This document shows positions 24,244 to 24,333 of a stretch of DNA of 24,333 nucleotides, piece by piece. The notes beneath the pieces are model-generated. The model was not told the DNA's origin, ran no database searches, and saw only the letters and a program-made list of their open reading frames with translations. The stretch comes from Candidatus Gastranaerophilales bacterium (GTDB taxonomy: Bacteria > Cyanobacteriota > Vampirovibrionia > Gastranaerophilales > JAQUYY01), in the NCBI GenBank assembly GCA_028691575.1, contig JAQUYY010000003.1, forward strand, positions 1 through 24,333, given 5' to 3'. The position numbers and the translations under genes were made by a program. Each line of letters starts with the position of its first letter. Positions within the stretch are counted from its first letter, which is position 1.

Positions 24244-24333
24244 ATGAACAGCTTTTTGAAGAGGATATCAGGCTTTACTTTAGCCGAAACATTGATAGTA
24301 ATTGCCATAATCGGGATAATTGCCTCCATCGTA
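24244..24333 (+). CDS. Type IV pilin-like (pseudopilin) protein, 5' end only
   Basis: Thirty codons are visible before the window ends. They encode a 10-residue leader MNSFLKRISG and then FTLAETLIVIAIIGIIASIV, identical to the processed N-termini of the copies at 6178 and 17012. Cleavage is expected after G10, and the +5 glutamate is present. Its DNA shares the run ATAATTGCCTCCATCGTA with the 17012-17728 copy, while the 6178 copy differs there, so it is probably closest to the former. It has its own promoter and follows thrB by 73 bp. Confidence 0.85.
   Translation, partial: MNSFLKRISGFTLAETLIVIAIIGIIASIV

Overview
The window is an AT-rich, gene-dense chromosomal segment with mostly housekeeping genes, short intergenic gaps and many overlapping start/stop codons. 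The combination of features suggests an uncultured Candidatus Melainabacteria / Vampirovibrionia genome (Gastranaerophilales-like). These are the dgt-dnaG-rpoD order, several near-identical type IV pilin-like proteins with the N-terminal FTLAETLIVIAIIGIIAS segment, and lineage-type membrane proteins carrying a short N-terminal 'SFG' motif. This assignment is an inference from family recognition, not a database result.

Layout. (1) 1-105: 3' end of a pilin-like gene. (2) 217-1503, minus: a GAF plus degenerate HD-GYP protein. It is preceded by an unusually long (about 200 nt) leader that can fold into several helices, some mutually exclusive. A perfect 9-bp inverted repeat lies between this promoter and the divergent dgt promoter. 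(3) 1990-6045, plus: dgt, dnaG and rpoD (dGTPase-like, primase, primary sigma factor), closed by a clear terminator. (4) 6178-6864, plus: a complete pilin-like gene. (5) 13013 down to 6867, minus: a seven-gene apparent operon in the order wecG-like glycosyltransferase, transketolase N half, transketolase C half, ftsE, ftsX, HDOD protein, glcF-like Fe-S protein. Gaps run from -4 to 32 bp. (6) 13234-14899, plus: two overlapping genes for unrecognised membrane proteins. (7) 16915 down to 14900, minus: a large GT-C-type membrane glycosyltransferase. (8) 17728-17012, minus: a third pilin-like gene; 18242-17790, minus: a YhcH/YjgK/YiaL protein. (9) 18392-24170, plus: a tight run of MscS channel, purB, secreted/periplasmic two-domain M16 peptidase and thrB. 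(10) 24244-end, plus: the 5' end of a fourth pilin-like gene behind a near-consensus promoter.

The genes cover replication/transcription (dgt, dnaG, rpoD), division and envelope (ftsEX, wecG, GT-C, mscS), central metabolism (split transketolase, purB, thrB, glcF-like) and signalling by HD-superfamily proteins (HD-GYP-like, HDOD). The pilin-like genes recur at the borders between these blocks. I see no rRNA, tRNA, insertion sequence, phage gene, CRISPR array or recognisable defence system. The most unusual element is the structured leader upstream of the degenerate HD-GYP gene; it matches no riboswitch class I could recall.
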